Source: an uncultured Aquimarina sp.
GTDB lineage: Bacteria; Bacteroidota; Bacteroidia; Flavobacteriales; Flavobacteriaceae
DNA: 64,000 nucleotides
Assembly (NCBI GenBank): GCA_947489685.1
Contig: CANLEM010000002.1
Span: forward strand, 1-64,000
Direction: 5' to 3'
This document shows, piece after piece, positions 36,705-46,025 of the stretch. A model generated the notes under the pieces. It worked only from the letters and a program-made list of their open reading frames with translations, ran no database searches and was not told the origin of the DNA. Positions within the stretch are counted from its first letter, which is position 1; every line of letters begins with the position of its first letter. The position numbers and the translations under genes are program-made.

Positions 36705-37799
36705 TTATTTATTTTTTAATTGCTCCAAAAATTCTGAAGGAGAAATACCCTCATACAGCTTAAAAGTTCTATAAAACGAGACTTTGTTATTAAATCCTGA
36801 GTCATAGGCTATTTCAATTAATTTAGTTTTTGAATGAGTCTTTTGTTTCATAATTGACTTAGCCTCATTTAACCTATATTGAGCCACCAGATTTTTAAAT
36901 GAACAATTAAATTTCTGATTAATTATTTCTGAAACATAGGGTGCTGGTAAAGAAACAGAAGCCGAAAAACGCTCTAACGTTAGAAAATTATCAATGTGGA
37001 TTTTGTCGATTTCAAATTTACTAATAATCAGTTTCTCGTCTTTTTTACGTTTTTTCAGATCACTTAAATCGACAATTTTAGAATTGAAAATTGACGATTT
37101 GTCAACCAGTTTATAAGCGATAGATTGAATTATAAAGGTCATAATCAGCATGCTTATTTGATTAATATGTATCATTTTAAACCCTCCCAAAGGTTGAAAC
37201 ACATAAAAAACAAAGTATAACGCCAAAAATGAAGTATACAATAACAAAACATGATAATACCAATTTACCAAAGTGTTATTGGTTACCTGAGTTTTAAATT
37301 GTTTTAATTTATGAATACCCGCAATGACATAAACCCCAATGTAAATAAAAAAACTAAGGCCAAAATAAAATTCGAAATTTTGATAATCAGGGGTGTTCGC
37401 CATAAAACCCCGAACAGTTTCTATCTTTTTATCTGCTTCTAAAAAGTAAAACGGTAGGTTGAGGAGCAACATCAATACAAAAGGGATAAAATGAAGGTAG
37501 CTTTTGTAATTTAGTTTAAAACGTATTAAGGTTAAAGAACAAGCCATAAAAAAAATCAAAGGAGGCTTTATAAAACTTATTGGATAGCTAACTCCTAAGA
37601 TATGAGGAATAGAAACAATAAGATTTGTTTCTACCAGTAACCGTTCTATAAGTGTTACTCCTTCAATAATTAGAAATAAAGAGAATAACTTTTTAAATAG
37701 CGTTTTATTTTCAGTTTTAAGAAGCACAAACGCAATAAAAAATGCCTGACAAGTACCATAGGCGATAAGAAAGTTCAAAATCAATGAGATATCTATCAT
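36705..37799 (-). CDS. AraC-family regulator with multi-helix membrane domain
   Basis: A 364-residue protein with seven hydrophobic segments over the first 230 residues and an AraC-type helix-turn-helix at the C-terminus (about 265-362: LSAPYVSEIINQKF-like first motif, then LIEIAYDSGFNNKVSFYRTF and GISPSEF). This layout is frequent in Flavobacteriia and implies sensing at or in the membrane. Its ATG begins directly after the stop of the preceding gene, so the two are co-transcribed and probably work together. Confidence 0.9.
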   Translation of the reverse strand: MIDISLILNFLIAYGTCQAFFIAFVLLKTENKTLFKKLFSLFLIIEGVTLIERLLVETNLIVSIPHILGVSYPISFIKPPLIFFMACSLTLIRFKLNYKSYLHFIPFVLMLLLNLPFYFLEADKKIETVRGFMANTPDYQNFEFYFGLSFFIYIGVYVIAGIHKLKQFKTQVTNNTLVNWYYHVLLLYTSFLALYFVFYVFQPLGGFKMIHINQISMLIMTFIIQSIAYKLVDKSSIFNSKIVDLSDLKKRKKDEKLIISKFEIDKIHIDNFLTLERFSASVSLPAPYVSEIINQKFNCSFKNLVAQYRLNEAKSIMKQKTHSKTKLIEIAYDSGFNNKVSFYRTFKLYEGISPSEFLEQLKNK

Positions 37800-38342
37800 T
37801 TATGAAATATTGCTTTTGTTTTTATAATTACGTAATCCTACATCCATGGCCCACCAATATTTTTTCTTGTATAACCAGGTCCAGCTTAGATAATCAAACA
37901 AGCCTAAATATATCCATTCCCACACTAAAAAATTAATGCACATAGTTTTTCCTGCTTTTATTCTAATTCGATTTAATTCAGATTTAGAAATCCCGTTTTC
38001 ATCTAATTGTTGTATCGACATGGACTTTTCATATTCCTCAAATTCTGTATCCAAAAATGGCCTATTTATATGTTCCCAAATATCAAACCTATCAACTACC
38101 GGAATGGAGTTATTTTTGGCGAATATTTCTAATTCTTCTTTAGATTCATCTCTTAAGAAAATAATCTCATTATGGTGGTATACCAAAGAAGGAGGGTATG
38201 TATTTAGGTTAATTTCGGATATTTGATCCCTATCAATTTTTTTGGTCTTATGAACAGGGCTTTGCTTGAAAAAATATCCATGGGGGAAGAGAATCTCTTT
38301 ACTGGTAATTTCCACTTTTATTTTTTCGAATTTGCTGTACAC
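37800..38342 (-). CDS. hypothetical protein upstream of the AraC-type regulator
   Basis: A 180-residue protein with no signal peptide. The first 90 residues look like a small beta-domain that ends with YHHNEIIFLRDESKEELEIF, possibly PH-like; the rest is helical with a tryptophan-rich stretch (FLVWEWIYLGLFDYLSWTWL) that may lie on or in the membrane. The start is a GTG at 38342: an in-frame TAG lies four codons upstream and there is no early ATG. Zero-base spacing to the regulator suggests a shared pathway. I do not recognise a family. Confidence 0.55.
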   Translation of the reverse strand: MYSKFEKIKVEITSKEILFPHGYFFKQSPVHKTKKIDRDQISEINLNTYPPSLVYHHNEIIFLRDESKEELEIFAKNNSIPVVDRFDIWEHINRPFLDTEFEEYEKSMSIQQLDENGISKSELNRIRIKAGKTMCINFLVWEWIYLGLFDYLSWTWLYKKKYWWAMDVGLRNYKNKSNIS

Positions 38343-38551
38343 CTGTAATATTATCTATACATTAGAAAGAGAGTTCTTTTAATTCTTTCGAATTACATAA
38401 ATATATTAAAAATACCTTTACTTAGTTTTTCTTATTTCTCACCTATTTTCTTCAAAAGAAAATGTATTTAAGGCATATAAAGTTGTCTAATTAAACTTTT
38501 CTATTTAGTGTAAGCCAATGTATAACTGTTATTAATCTTATCAAATATTCA

Positions 38552-38591
38552 TTTACAAACGAATACAAACGTTTACAACCGAAACTAAACG
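38552..38591 (+). repeat. four 10-bp phased repeats upstream of ssb
   Basis: Four consecutive 10-base units, TTTACAAACG, AATACAAACG, TTTACAACCG and AAACTAAACG, occupy 40 bases, and a looser fifth unit follows. The period equals about one helical turn, so all copies face the same side of the DNA. They lie within the 347-base gap between 38343 and 38689, about 100 bases before the ssb start. The rest of that gap is AT-rich and shows nothing else apart from the -7 element. Confidence 0.6.
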
Positions 38592-38623
38592 CTTCCTAAC
38601 CGAATCTCGTTAATAACCCGTTT

Positions 38624-38631
38624 TATGTTTG
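38624..38631 (+). promoter_or_regulatory. -7 promoter element of ssb
   Basis: TATGTTTG followed by C is a full match to TAnnTTTGC, 58 bases before the ssb ATG. The phased repeats end 32 bases upstream of it, in the usual place for an activator. Confidence 0.5.
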
Positions 38632-38689
38632 CATCGTCGAAATATCAAAACTCGATACTACTAAATGTTTAACGCTAAAAATTAAAATT

Positions 38690-39025
38690 ATGAACACGCT
38701 CAAAAACAAAGTACAGTTAATTGGAAACTTAGGACAAGAACCTGAAATTGTAAATCTTGAATCTGGTAAAAAATTAGCAAAATTCTCCATCGCTACAAAC
38801 GACTATTATTATAACAAGGCAGGAGATAAAATCACAGATACCCAATGGCACAATATAGTGGCCTGGGGTAAAACGGCAGATATTATCGAAAAATATGTTA
38901 CTAAAGGCCAGGAAATTGCTCTAGAAGGTAAACTTACCTCTCGAAGCTATGAAGATACTGAAGGGCAAAAAAGATATATTACAGAGGTAGTTTGTAACGA
39001 ATTACTAATGCTAGGAAACAAATAG
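38690..39025 (+). CDS. ssb: single-stranded DNA-binding protein, short form
   Basis: A 111-residue OB-fold protein that coats single-stranded DNA. The core is intact: LKNKVQLIGNLGQEPEI, KLAKFSIATNDYY, TQWHNIVAWGKTADI and GQEIALEGKLTSRSYED. It ends at GNK, directly after the fold, and lacks the acidic tail (usually ending in PF) by which SSB recruits repair proteins. It is therefore probably an accessory paralogue, with a full-length ssb elsewhere. A promoter with phased repeats lies upstream and a terminator follows. Confidence 0.93.
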   Translation: MNTLKNKVQLIGNLGQEPEIVNLESGKKLAKFSIATNDYYYNKAGDKITDTQWHNIVAWGKTADIIEKYVTKGQEIALEGKLTSRSYEDTEGQKRYITEVVCNELLMLGNK

Positions 39026-39043
39026 TTACATATATACATCTAT

Positions 39044-39072
39044 AAAAAAGCCTCTTTATTGAGGCTTTTTTT
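39044..39072 (+). terminator. Rho-independent terminator after ssb
   Basis: An 11-bp stem AAAAAAGCCTC/GAGGCTTTTTT with a 6-base loop is followed by T residues, 18 bases past the stop. Confidence 0.88.
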
Positions 39073-39204
39073 ATATCTATTTTTTAGTAAAAAAACCATT
39101 AATTCTTCGTTTTGTCGCCTGAAGTAAGTTTTGCAAAATTAATACAACCAGCGTGTTACTAAAATTCACTACTTTAGTAAGAATAACTAATTAACCTCCT
39201 CTTT

Positions 39205-39873
39205 TTGAATACATACACCAAATATTGGTTCCTTAAAGGATTTAATCTCTTCAATAAATTAGGCAGAATTACGATGATGCGGATGTGCGAAATTCTTGAA
39301 ATGGAAAACATTAATAAAGGAACCAAAATTGAACTCATAAAAAAGAACGAGAAAAGCATATTTTTTCTTAAAAAAGGAACTATCAAAATTATAGATAGTG
39401 CTAATAACAATGTAAAATACATAGTCAAAAAAGGGAATATTTTTGGAGAATTATCTCTATATGATACTGATGCAGCAGCAGAAGAATTAGCTATTGCCTT
39501 AGAGGATTGCATTATCTGTTATATCGAAGCCGATAGAATGGAAAGAATCATGGAAAAACATAAATCTCTAAAAAATGGGGTTTTAAAAGTATATGGTTTA
39601 CGTATTAAAAAATTAGAACGTAGACTAAGGGATTTATTATATAAAGATAGTGTATTACGTATCACAGAGTTTATACAGGATTATATTCAAGAATTTGGTG
39701 AGCTAGAAAATGACAGAATAATTGCAAAAAATCTCCTGTCACATAAAGATATCGCTAACCTTACCAACACCTCAAGGCAAACAGTTAGTAATGTTTTGAG
39801 TAGTTTAAGAAAAAACGAAACAATTAATTACGATTCGCAATATATTTCGATGTCAATACCCCAAAAAACATGA
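39205..39873 (+). CDS. Crp/Fnr-family transcriptional regulator
   Basis: A 222-residue regulator. Residues 20-115 form a cyclic-nucleotide-binding-type barrel (KSIFFLKKGTIKII, GNIFGELSLY). A dimerisation helix follows, and then a winged-helix DNA-binding domain with LSHKDIANLTNTSRQTVSNV. No Fnr-type cysteine cluster is visible, so the signal is unknown. The start is taken as the TTG at 39205: no ATG precedes it after the in-frame TAA at 39184, and starting at the later ATG would remove conserved YTKYWFL residues. Confidence 0.87.
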   Translation: MNTYTKYWFLKGFNLFNKLGRITMMRMCEILEMENINKGTKIELIKKNEKSIFFLKKGTIKIIDSANNNVKYIVKKGNIFGELSLYDTDAAAEELAIALEDCIICYIEADRMERIMEKHKSLKNGVLKVYGLRIKKLERRLRDLLYKDSVLRITEFIQDYIQEFGELENDRIIAKNLLSHKDIANLTNTSRQTVSNVLSSLRKNETINYDSQYISMSIPQKT

Positions 39874-40169
39874 TTTTTTTTACTTAAAAAATGGATAAAA
39901 TTAGCTTTTTTGAAACTATAAAATCTATGTCCTATGAATTATTCTTGAGCTTTCTGATTTGAGTAATAATTACCGTTCTAATTACAATGGTCTTTTTTTT
40001 CACTGAAAGGAATGTTAAATTTTTTCGTCGAACCTAGTCTAATCTAACTAATGAAACCAACAATCGATACAACCAAAACACGGGGATATATAGGTTATAT
40101 TATTTCTGTTTTAGTAGGGCCGAACGAGTATTTTTCATATGATTTAGTTTACATTAAAACTCATCCACA
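39874..40169. other. intergenic stretch, nothing recognised
   Basis: About 296 AT-rich bases between the Crp/Fnr gene and the Omp85 fusion gene. I find no terminator with a clear stem, no open frame above about 25 codons, and no strong promoter match. Confidence 0.6.
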
Positions 40170-43100
40170 ATGAATATCTCTATTATAACCAGATTTTTGA
40201 TTATAGGCTTGCTATTAATGACTATAAATTCTTATGGTCAGAATATAGAAGCTTCCATATATATTATAGCCAATACCAGTGAAGATATAGATCAAAGTAT
40301 TTTACAAAGTATTGTATCATCGTCTTCAGAAACTAAAAACGCTACTTTATTAATTGTAGGTAATATGGCGGATCCAATTAGTATTAAAGAAAATTCTGCA
40401 AAAACCACCGTAGGAAAACAATTAGATGTTATTGCCGATTTTAATGGAGAGATTGTTTTAGTTCCAGGACAAAACGAATGGAAAACCAAAGGATATAAGA
40501 ATGTAAAAGGCTTAGAGAAATTTATCCAGGAAAATAGTAGAGCCAAATATTATCCCGATGATGGTTGTTCTATTAAGAAAAAAGATATTTCAGAAAATGT
40601 TGTACTAATAACAATAGATTCGCAATGGTTTCTCGAAGACTGGGACAAAAACACCTACATCAATGATGATTGTGATATCAAAAACAGAACACAATTCTTT
40701 CTTGAGTTTGAAAGTATTCTTAAGAAATCACAAAATAAAACCACGATTGTGGCTCTTCATCATCCCATGTTTACAAATAGCAAAATGGGACTTATTGCCA
40801 GAACTGGAGGGCTTTCGATCCAGGATTATCAGAATAAACAATATAGAGCGCTCCGCAATAAACTTATTACATTAGCAAGACAAAAAGAAAATGTAATTTT
40901 TGCTTCTGGTCAGGGTAAAAACCTACAATATATCTCTAAATATGGTATCCCACAAATTATAAGTGGCGCTGTTGGTGATACTAAAAAAGTTAAACTTTCT
41001 GAAAACAGTGATTTTGGTTCTTCCGAAAATGGATTTGCTAGATTAAATATTTTTGAAAGTGGTAAAGTCATAGCGAACTATTATAGTGTAAACAATACTA
41101 ATCCTTCAAAAATTCACTCTGTAGAAGTATTTGGAGGAGAAGCCCCTAAAACAGATTATACATTTGCGCCAAAAAGTAGCTATGGATCATCTCTGAGCGC
41201 TTCAGTATATACAAAAGAAGAAACTACCAAAGGCAAACTCTATAAGGGTTTGTGGGGCGATCATTATCGTAAATATTATAGTACTAATGTAAACGCTCCT
41301 ATAGCCTTTTTAGACACTCTAAAAGGCGGATTAACTCCTATTAGGCGTGGAGGAGGTCACCAGTCAAAATCACTACGCTTGGTGGACAAAAACGGTAAAC
41401 AATATGTGATGAGAGCACTTCGTAAAAGTGCTATAAAATTTCTGCAATCCACTGCATTTCAAGACAAATATGTTGAAGAAGATCTAGAAGACAGTTTTGC
41501 AGATCGTTTCTTATTGGATTTTTATACTACGGCACACCCATATACTCCTTTTGCAGTAGGAACCCTAGCAGACGCAATTGGTGTTTTTCATACAAATCCC
41601 GAACTATATTATATACCCAAACAAGAAGGTTTAAGTGTATACAATGATGAGTATGGTAATGAACTATATTTAATTGAAGAACGGGTAGAATCAAACCACA
41701 GTGATTTAGAAAGTTTTGGAAAACCAAAAGATATTCTTAGTACCGATGATGTTTTACAAGAAATACATAAAACAGGGAAATCTATCGTAGATGAACCTTC
41801 ATACATACGAGCCAGAATTTTTGATATGCTCATAGGTGACTGGGATCGACATGAAGACCAATGGAGATGGGCTCGTTTCGAAAAAGAAGACGGAACAGAG
41901 ATCTGCAAACCTATCCCCAGAGATAGAGACCAAGCATTTTCTGTATTTGATGGCAGTATTATCTCTTTTTTAAGATGTGCGGTACCTTTTATTCGGATGA
42001 TGCAGTCTTATGATGAGGATTTACCCAGCACTAAGTGGTTTAATTTTGAACCTTATCCTCTTGATCTTACATTTCTAAACCAGTCAGATTGGAGTCAATG
42101 GGAAGAACAGGTAAAATATATACAAACTCAACTTACAGATGAAGTTATCGATCAGGCTTTTCAAGAACTTCCTGCTGAAGTTCAAGGAAAAACTATAGAA
42201 GAAATCAAATCAAAACTTAAAGGAAGGAGACAAAACATTCTAAAAATTGCCAGAGAATATTATCTGTATATTAATAAATTCGAAGTAATTGCTGGTACCC
42301 AAAAACAGGATCAGTTTAATATTACAAGGCTTCCGGGAGGTAAAACTGCTATAACAGTTAATAGAAAAGATTTAGGAATATTTAGTCGAACTTTTATTGC
42401 AGAAGAGACCAAAGAAATATGGTTGTACGGCCTTGATGGTAAAGATTCTTTTATTGTAGAAGGAGAAGGAGATCATCCCATTATGATTAGAATTATGGGT
42501 GGTAGAAAAAATGACACCTACGATTTTAAAAACTCCAGAAAAGTAAAACTATACGATTACAAATCTAAAAACAATACAATCGTAAACAAGAAATCAAGAA
42601 AATGGCTGGTAGACTCGTATGAAATCAATAATTACGATTATAAAAAAAGAAATTACTCGGTATATCAAGTACTTCCATTAATAGCATTTAACCCCGATGA
42701 TGGATTAAGAATTGGTGTTTTAAATAACTTTACACATTTTGGATTACAAAGAAATCCATTTACGTCTACACATTCTTTCGGGGCTTCATATTACACCGGT
42801 TCTTCGGGATTCGATGTGACTTATTCGGGAGAATTTTCTAATATTTTTCATAAATGGAATTTTGGTATCGAAGGCTTGTATACCAGCCCTAATTTTGCTC
42901 AAAATTTCTTCGGATTTGGAAATGAAACAGTCTATGATAAAGATGAAGTCGATTTGGACTTTAATAGAGTTCGTATTCGAAAATGGAATGCTGCTATCTC
43001 ATTAATTTGGAGAGGTAGAGATGGTGGGTCTTTTTATTTCAAGCCTTTATTAGAATCTTTTGAGGTCGAAAATACCGAAGATAGATTTATAAACTTAGCT

Positions 43101-43703
43101 CCTGCCGGAAGTAGTTTTTTTGAGCAACAAACCTATGCTGGAGCAGAAGTTAATTACAATTTCAGGAATATGAATGACCTTGCTTTTCCTACTTTAGGAT
43201 TAGATGTAGGGATTACAGCTGGATATAAAACAAATATCGATGGAGGAGATTCGGATAATCGCTTTGGATATGTAAGACCACATATTGCCATTGATCATAA
43301 ACTATCCAAAAATGGCAAACTTGTTTTTGCTACTAAAATTGGAGGAGAAGCTATTCTTGGTGATAATTTTGAATTTTATCATGCTGCTCAAATAGGTGGT
43401 ACAAATAGTCTTAGAGGATTTAGAAATGAGCGATTTACTGGTAAATACTCGGCTTATCAAAATATAGATATACGCTATCATATAGGAAAGTTCAAAACTA
43501 GCTTTATCCCTTTAAAATATGGGCTTACAGGTGGATTCGACTATGGACGAGTTTGGATAGAAAATGACGATTCGGATAAATGGAATAACAGCTTAGGAGC
43601 ATCTTTTTGGGTAAGTGGTTTAGATACCTTTACAGGGAACCTAGGTTATTTTTCGAGCTCAGACGGTGGTAGAATTGTCTTTGTATTAGGGTTTGCTTTT
43701 TAA
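40170..43703 (+). CDS. Omp85-type barrel fused to degenerate metallophosphoesterase domain
   Basis: An 1177-residue outer membrane protein. It has a signal peptide ending SYGQ, a calcineurin-like region at about 25-300, a middle domain of unknown type (about 340-730), and a C-terminal Omp85/BamA-type barrel ending in VFVLGFAF. In active relatives the phosphoesterase part has GD, GNH and GHxH metal ligands. Here they read VGN (63-65), PGQNEW (99-104) and SGQGKNL (246-252); only HHP (197-199) survives. The domain is probably non-catalytic. A role in assembly or display of surface proteins or lipids is inferred. Confidence 0.82.
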   Translation: MNISIITRFLIIGLLLMTINSYGQNIEASIYIIANTSEDIDQSILQSIVSSSSETKNATLLIVGNMADPISIKENSAKTTVGKQLDVIADFNGEIVLVPGQNEWKTKGYKNVKGLEKFIQENSRAKYYPDDGCSIKKKDISENVVLITIDSQWFLEDWDKNTYINDDCDIKNRTQFFLEFESILKKSQNKTTIVALHHPMFTNSKMGLIARTGGLSIQDYQNKQYRALRNKLITLARQKENVIFASGQGKNLQYISKYGIPQIISGAVGDTKKVKLSENSDFGSSENGFARLNIFESGKVIANYYSVNNTNPSKIHSVEVFGGEAPKTDYTFAPKSSYGSSLSASVYTKEETTKGKLYKGLWGDHYRKYYSTNVNAPIAFLDTLKGGLTPIRRGGGHQSKSLRLVDKNGKQYVMRALRKSAIKFLQSTAFQDKYVEEDLEDSFADRFLLDFYTTAHPYTPFAVGTLADAIGVFHTNPELYYIPKQEGLSVYNDEYGNELYLIEERVESNHSDLESFGKPKDILSTDDVLQEIHKTGKSIVDEPSYIRARIFDMLIGDWDRHEDQWRWARFEKEDGTEICKPIPRDRDQAFSVFDGSIISFLRCAVPFIRMMQSYDEDLPSTKWFNFEPYPLDLTFLNQSDWSQWEEQVKYIQTQLTDEVIDQAFQELPAEVQGKTIEEIKSKLKGRRQNILKIAREYYLYINKFEVIAGTQKQDQFNITRLPGGKTAITVNRKDLGIFSRTFIAEETKEIWLYGLDGKDSFIVEGEGDHPIMIRIMGGRKNDTYDFKNSRKVKLYDYKSKNNTIVNKKSRKWLVDSYEINNYDYKKRNYSVYQVLPLIAFNPDDGLRIGVLNNFTHFGLQRNPFTSTHSFGASYYTGSSGFDVTYSGEFSNIFHKWNFGIEGLYTSPNFAQNFFGFGNETVYDKDEVDLDFNRVRIRKWNAAISLIWRGRDGGSFYFKPLLESFEVENTEDRFINLAPAGSSFFEQQTYAGAEVNYNFRNMNDLAFPTLGLDVGITAGYKTNIDGGDSDNRFGYVRPHIAIDHKLSKNGKLVFATKIGGEAILGDNFEFYHAAQIGGTNSLRGFRNERFTGKYSAYQNIDIRYHIGKFKTSFIPLKYGLTGGFDYGRVWIENDDSDKWNNSLGASFWVSGLDTFTGNLGYFSSSDGGRIVFVLGFAF

Positions 43704-43821
43704 GAATTTCGACGCTAAAATAAAAGCTTGTAATTCTTAAATAAAAAGAAGAATTACACATTACATACTAGTATAATATATTAAATACAAATCTAAAGTT
43801 TCACTTATAATTATTCTAAAA

Positions 43822-44580
43822 ATGTCAAAACAATTAAACAAAATCACAGAAAAACATTGTGAAAACCCACCCGCTAAATACGACGATCTGAAAGTACTTT
43901 TTTTGAATTGTACTCTAAATAGAACTCCTGTATTGTCTCATACCGAAGCTCTTATCGGCGTTGCCCAAAGAGTTTTTGAAGCCAATGGTGCTACAACCAA
44001 AGTGATTCGCCCCGTAGATTACGAAATTCCGGCAGGATTAGGAATGGATATGTCAAAAACTCCTGAATGGGAAAAAGATGATTGGCCAATGTTACAAAAA
44101 GAAGTTGACGCATGTGACATCTTGATCGTTTGTACTTCAGTTTGGTTAGGAGAAAAATCATCTGTCTGTAATCGCGTATTAGAACGTATGTATGGATATA
44201 CACACCAATTTAACACCAAAGGACAATATAGAGATTATGGAAAAGTAGGAGCAACACTAATCACCGGTAACGAAGATGGTGTAAAGCATTGTGCTATGAA
44301 CATTCTCTTTTCGTTATCGCATATAGGGTACACGGTACCACCTCAAGCTGATGCTGGATGGATGGGAGAAGCAGGTCCTGGACCATCATATAGAGATGAA
44401 GGTTCTGGCGGACCAGAAAATGATTTCACCAACAGGAACACTACTTTTTTAGCTTGGAATTGTATGCACATGGCTCGAATGTTAAAAGATAACGGAGGGA
44501 TTCCTGCACATGGAAATCAACCTGAGGAATGGGAAGCTGGATGTCGCGCCGGATTTGATAGCCCTGAACACAAACGATAA
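43822..44580 (+). CDS. flavodoxin-family NAD(P)H-dependent reductase
   Basis: A 252-residue cytoplasmic protein of the NADPH-dependent FMN reductase/flavodoxin fold. It has the early strand LKVLFLNCTLNRTP, a phosphate-binding-like SHTEALIG helix, CDILIVCTSVWLGEKSSVCN, and a later GATLITGNEDG. The C-terminal part is rich in Gly and Asp and may be a lid. It precedes the redox gene cluster by about 700 bases and could supply reducing equivalents to it, though it is outside the tight operon. Substrate unknown. Confidence 0.85.
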   Translation: MSKQLNKITEKHCENPPAKYDDLKVLFLNCTLNRTPVLSHTEALIGVAQRVFEANGATTKVIRPVDYEIPAGLGMDMSKTPEWEKDDWPMLQKEVDACDILIVCTSVWLGEKSSVCNRVLERMYGYTHQFNTKGQYRDYGKVGATLITGNEDGVKHCAMNILFSLSHIGYTVPPQADAGWMGEAGPGPSYRDEGSGGPENDFTNRNTTFLAWNCMHMARMLKDNGGIPAHGNQPEEWEAGCRAGFDSPEHKR

Positions 44581-44589
44581 TAGTTATGC

Positions 44590-44663
44590 ATCTACGGTAG
44601 ATTTAGGTTTAATATAGATGTATTATTAAGGGTGTCTATGAAGAACCAAAACCTACCGTAGAT
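44590..44663 (+). other. long interrupted inverted repeat
   Basis: ATCTACGGTAG (44590-44600) and AGGTTT (44605-44610) pair with AAACCTACCGTAGAT (44649-44663), giving a stem of about 15 bp with a 6-base bulge and a loop of about 38. It starts ten bases after the flavodoxin-family stop and ends 60 bases before the next gene. No T run follows, so it does not look like a plain terminator. Confidence 0.6.
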
Positions 44664-44722
44664 AATTACTTGTTTTGTCTATTTCAAAGTGCATTAATAC
44701 TATAAAATCAAAATCCGTAAAC

Positions 44723-45229
44723 ATGAAGATTCACACAACTCTTTTTCTGCTTTTGATAACAATATTCGTAAGTGGGCAAGAAAGATGGATGCTAGGGCTT
44801 GCCCCTTCTCTAGAGCTTGAAGAAGACTTGATCGGAATTAATGGGCGATTTTATTATGGACTTAATGAACAAATTTGTTTTGGACCAGAAATAACTTATT
44901 TCCCTTACCAAAGTATTGACAACGAAGCCGAGTTATCTATTATTGATTTAAATATCAATGTGCATTACATTTTAGAGGTTTCAGAAAAATTTGGTTTTTA
45001 TCCGCTTACAGGAATTAATTATACCATAGAAAAAGAACGCCTAATTGAGCAATCTGACCAAAACGAAGAAGAAAATGAATTTGGGTTGAATTATGGAATT
45101 GGGATACATTATAATTTGGAAAAGCTTTTTGCTTTTGCCGAATTCAAAGGAATTTCAGGAAAACTCAACGATGAGTTTGTTACTGTAGGAGTTATATTTC
45201 CTTTAGTTAAACATATAGAAAAAAAATAA
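44723..45229 (+). CDS. small outer membrane beta-barrel protein
   Basis: A 168-residue protein from the ATG at 44723, which yields a signal peptide (MKIHTTLFLLLITIFVSGQ). The mature part has eight or so alternating strands (LIGINGRFYYGLNEQICFGP, FGLNYGIGIHYNLEKLFAFA) as in OmpA/OmpX-like eight-stranded barrels. The function is unknown. It is 41 bases upstream of the nine-gene cluster and may be its first member. Confidence 0.72.
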   Translation: MKIHTTLFLLLITIFVSGQERWMLGLAPSLELEEDLIGINGRFYYGLNEQICFGPEITYFPYQSIDNEAELSIIDLNINVHYILEVSEKFGFYPLTGINYTIEKERLIEQSDQNEEENEFGLNYGIGIHYNLEKLFAFAEFKGISGKLNDEFVTVGVIFPLVKHIEKK

Positions 45230-45270
45230 ACGGGTTTATGTACCAGTATTAACTTATAAATATAAAAATC

Positions 45271-46020
45271 ATGACCACTCAAATGCATATTGCGGCTCAA
45301 TATTTGGCTGCTGCAGGTATAAGTTTTTTAGACAAAAAAGATGACGATAGTCACACCAACCTAAAATACAATAGCCAAAAAGGATACTTAGAGACTCGAC
45401 CATTAAACAGTTCTGGGTGCACCATTGCTTTAGATTATAATAAGTTTGCGCTATACTGGCTAAACAATAATAATGCTCGATTAAGCATCTATCTAGATCA
45501 AAAAACACATCTGGATGTACTTAAATGGATGGGAAAAGTGGCCCAGGCAATGGATATGAGAAAGAAATTTCAATATAACCTTCATTATGATTTACCATAT
45601 GACATTACCGATGATTACATTTTCAAATTAGAGGATGCAAGTGAGTTAAAAAAATTAATAAAACTCAGAACGCTTGCCCAATCGGTTATCCAAGATTTTC
45701 TTAAACATAATAAGTTGGATTCTGAAATTAGAATATGGCCTCATCATTTTGACACAGGTGCTTTTGCCGCTTTAGAAGATGAAACAGGAATCTCTATCGG
45801 ACTAGGGCTTGCAATTCCTGATACTTTGCATAATGACTACTACTTTTATATAGGTGCCTACCAAGGGCATGACGCAGTATCCACTTCAGGATTTAAACCA
45901 TTAACTCATGGGCAATGGTCAGACGAGGGGTTTATTGGAGCCATTTTACCAATTTCTGGAATAGATAATTCAACTGGAGTTGCCTTTTTTCAAGAAGCAC
46001 TCGCCGAATATATAAATTAA
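45271..46020 (+). CDS. conserved hypothetical protein, first of the redox cluster
   Basis: A 249-residue soluble protein without signal peptide. Recognisable blocks are KGYLETRPLNSSGCTIALDY, a middle helix, and RIWPHHFDTGAF followed by a glycine-rich stretch and KPLTHGQWSDEGFIGAILP. The WPHHFD motif recalls DUF5996-like proteins, but I am not certain of that link. It starts a run of nine genes whose gaps do not exceed 18 bases, so it is probably translated together with the Rieske proteins. Enzymatic activity is unknown. Confidence 0.65.
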   Translation: MTTQMHIAAQYLAAAGISFLDKKDDDSHTNLKYNSQKGYLETRPLNSSGCTIALDYNKFALYWLNNNNARLSIYLDQKTHLDVLKWMGKVAQAMDMRKKFQYNLHYDLPYDITDDYIFKLEDASELKKLIKLRTLAQSVIQDFLKHNKLDSEIRIWPHHFDTGAFAALEDETGISIGLGLAIPDTLHNDYYFYIGAYQGHDAVSTSGFKPLTHGQWSDEGFIGAILPISGIDNSTGVAFFQEALAEYIN

Positions 46021-46025
46021 ACACT

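Noticed and set aside
38552..38602. CRISPR array upstream of ssb
   Set aside because: The units are only 10 bases long and contiguous with no spacers, so they are phased tandem repeats.
39891..39962. Short open frame of 23 codons in the gap before the Omp85 fusion
   Set aside because: Too short, with no recognisable pattern, promoter or conservation evidence.
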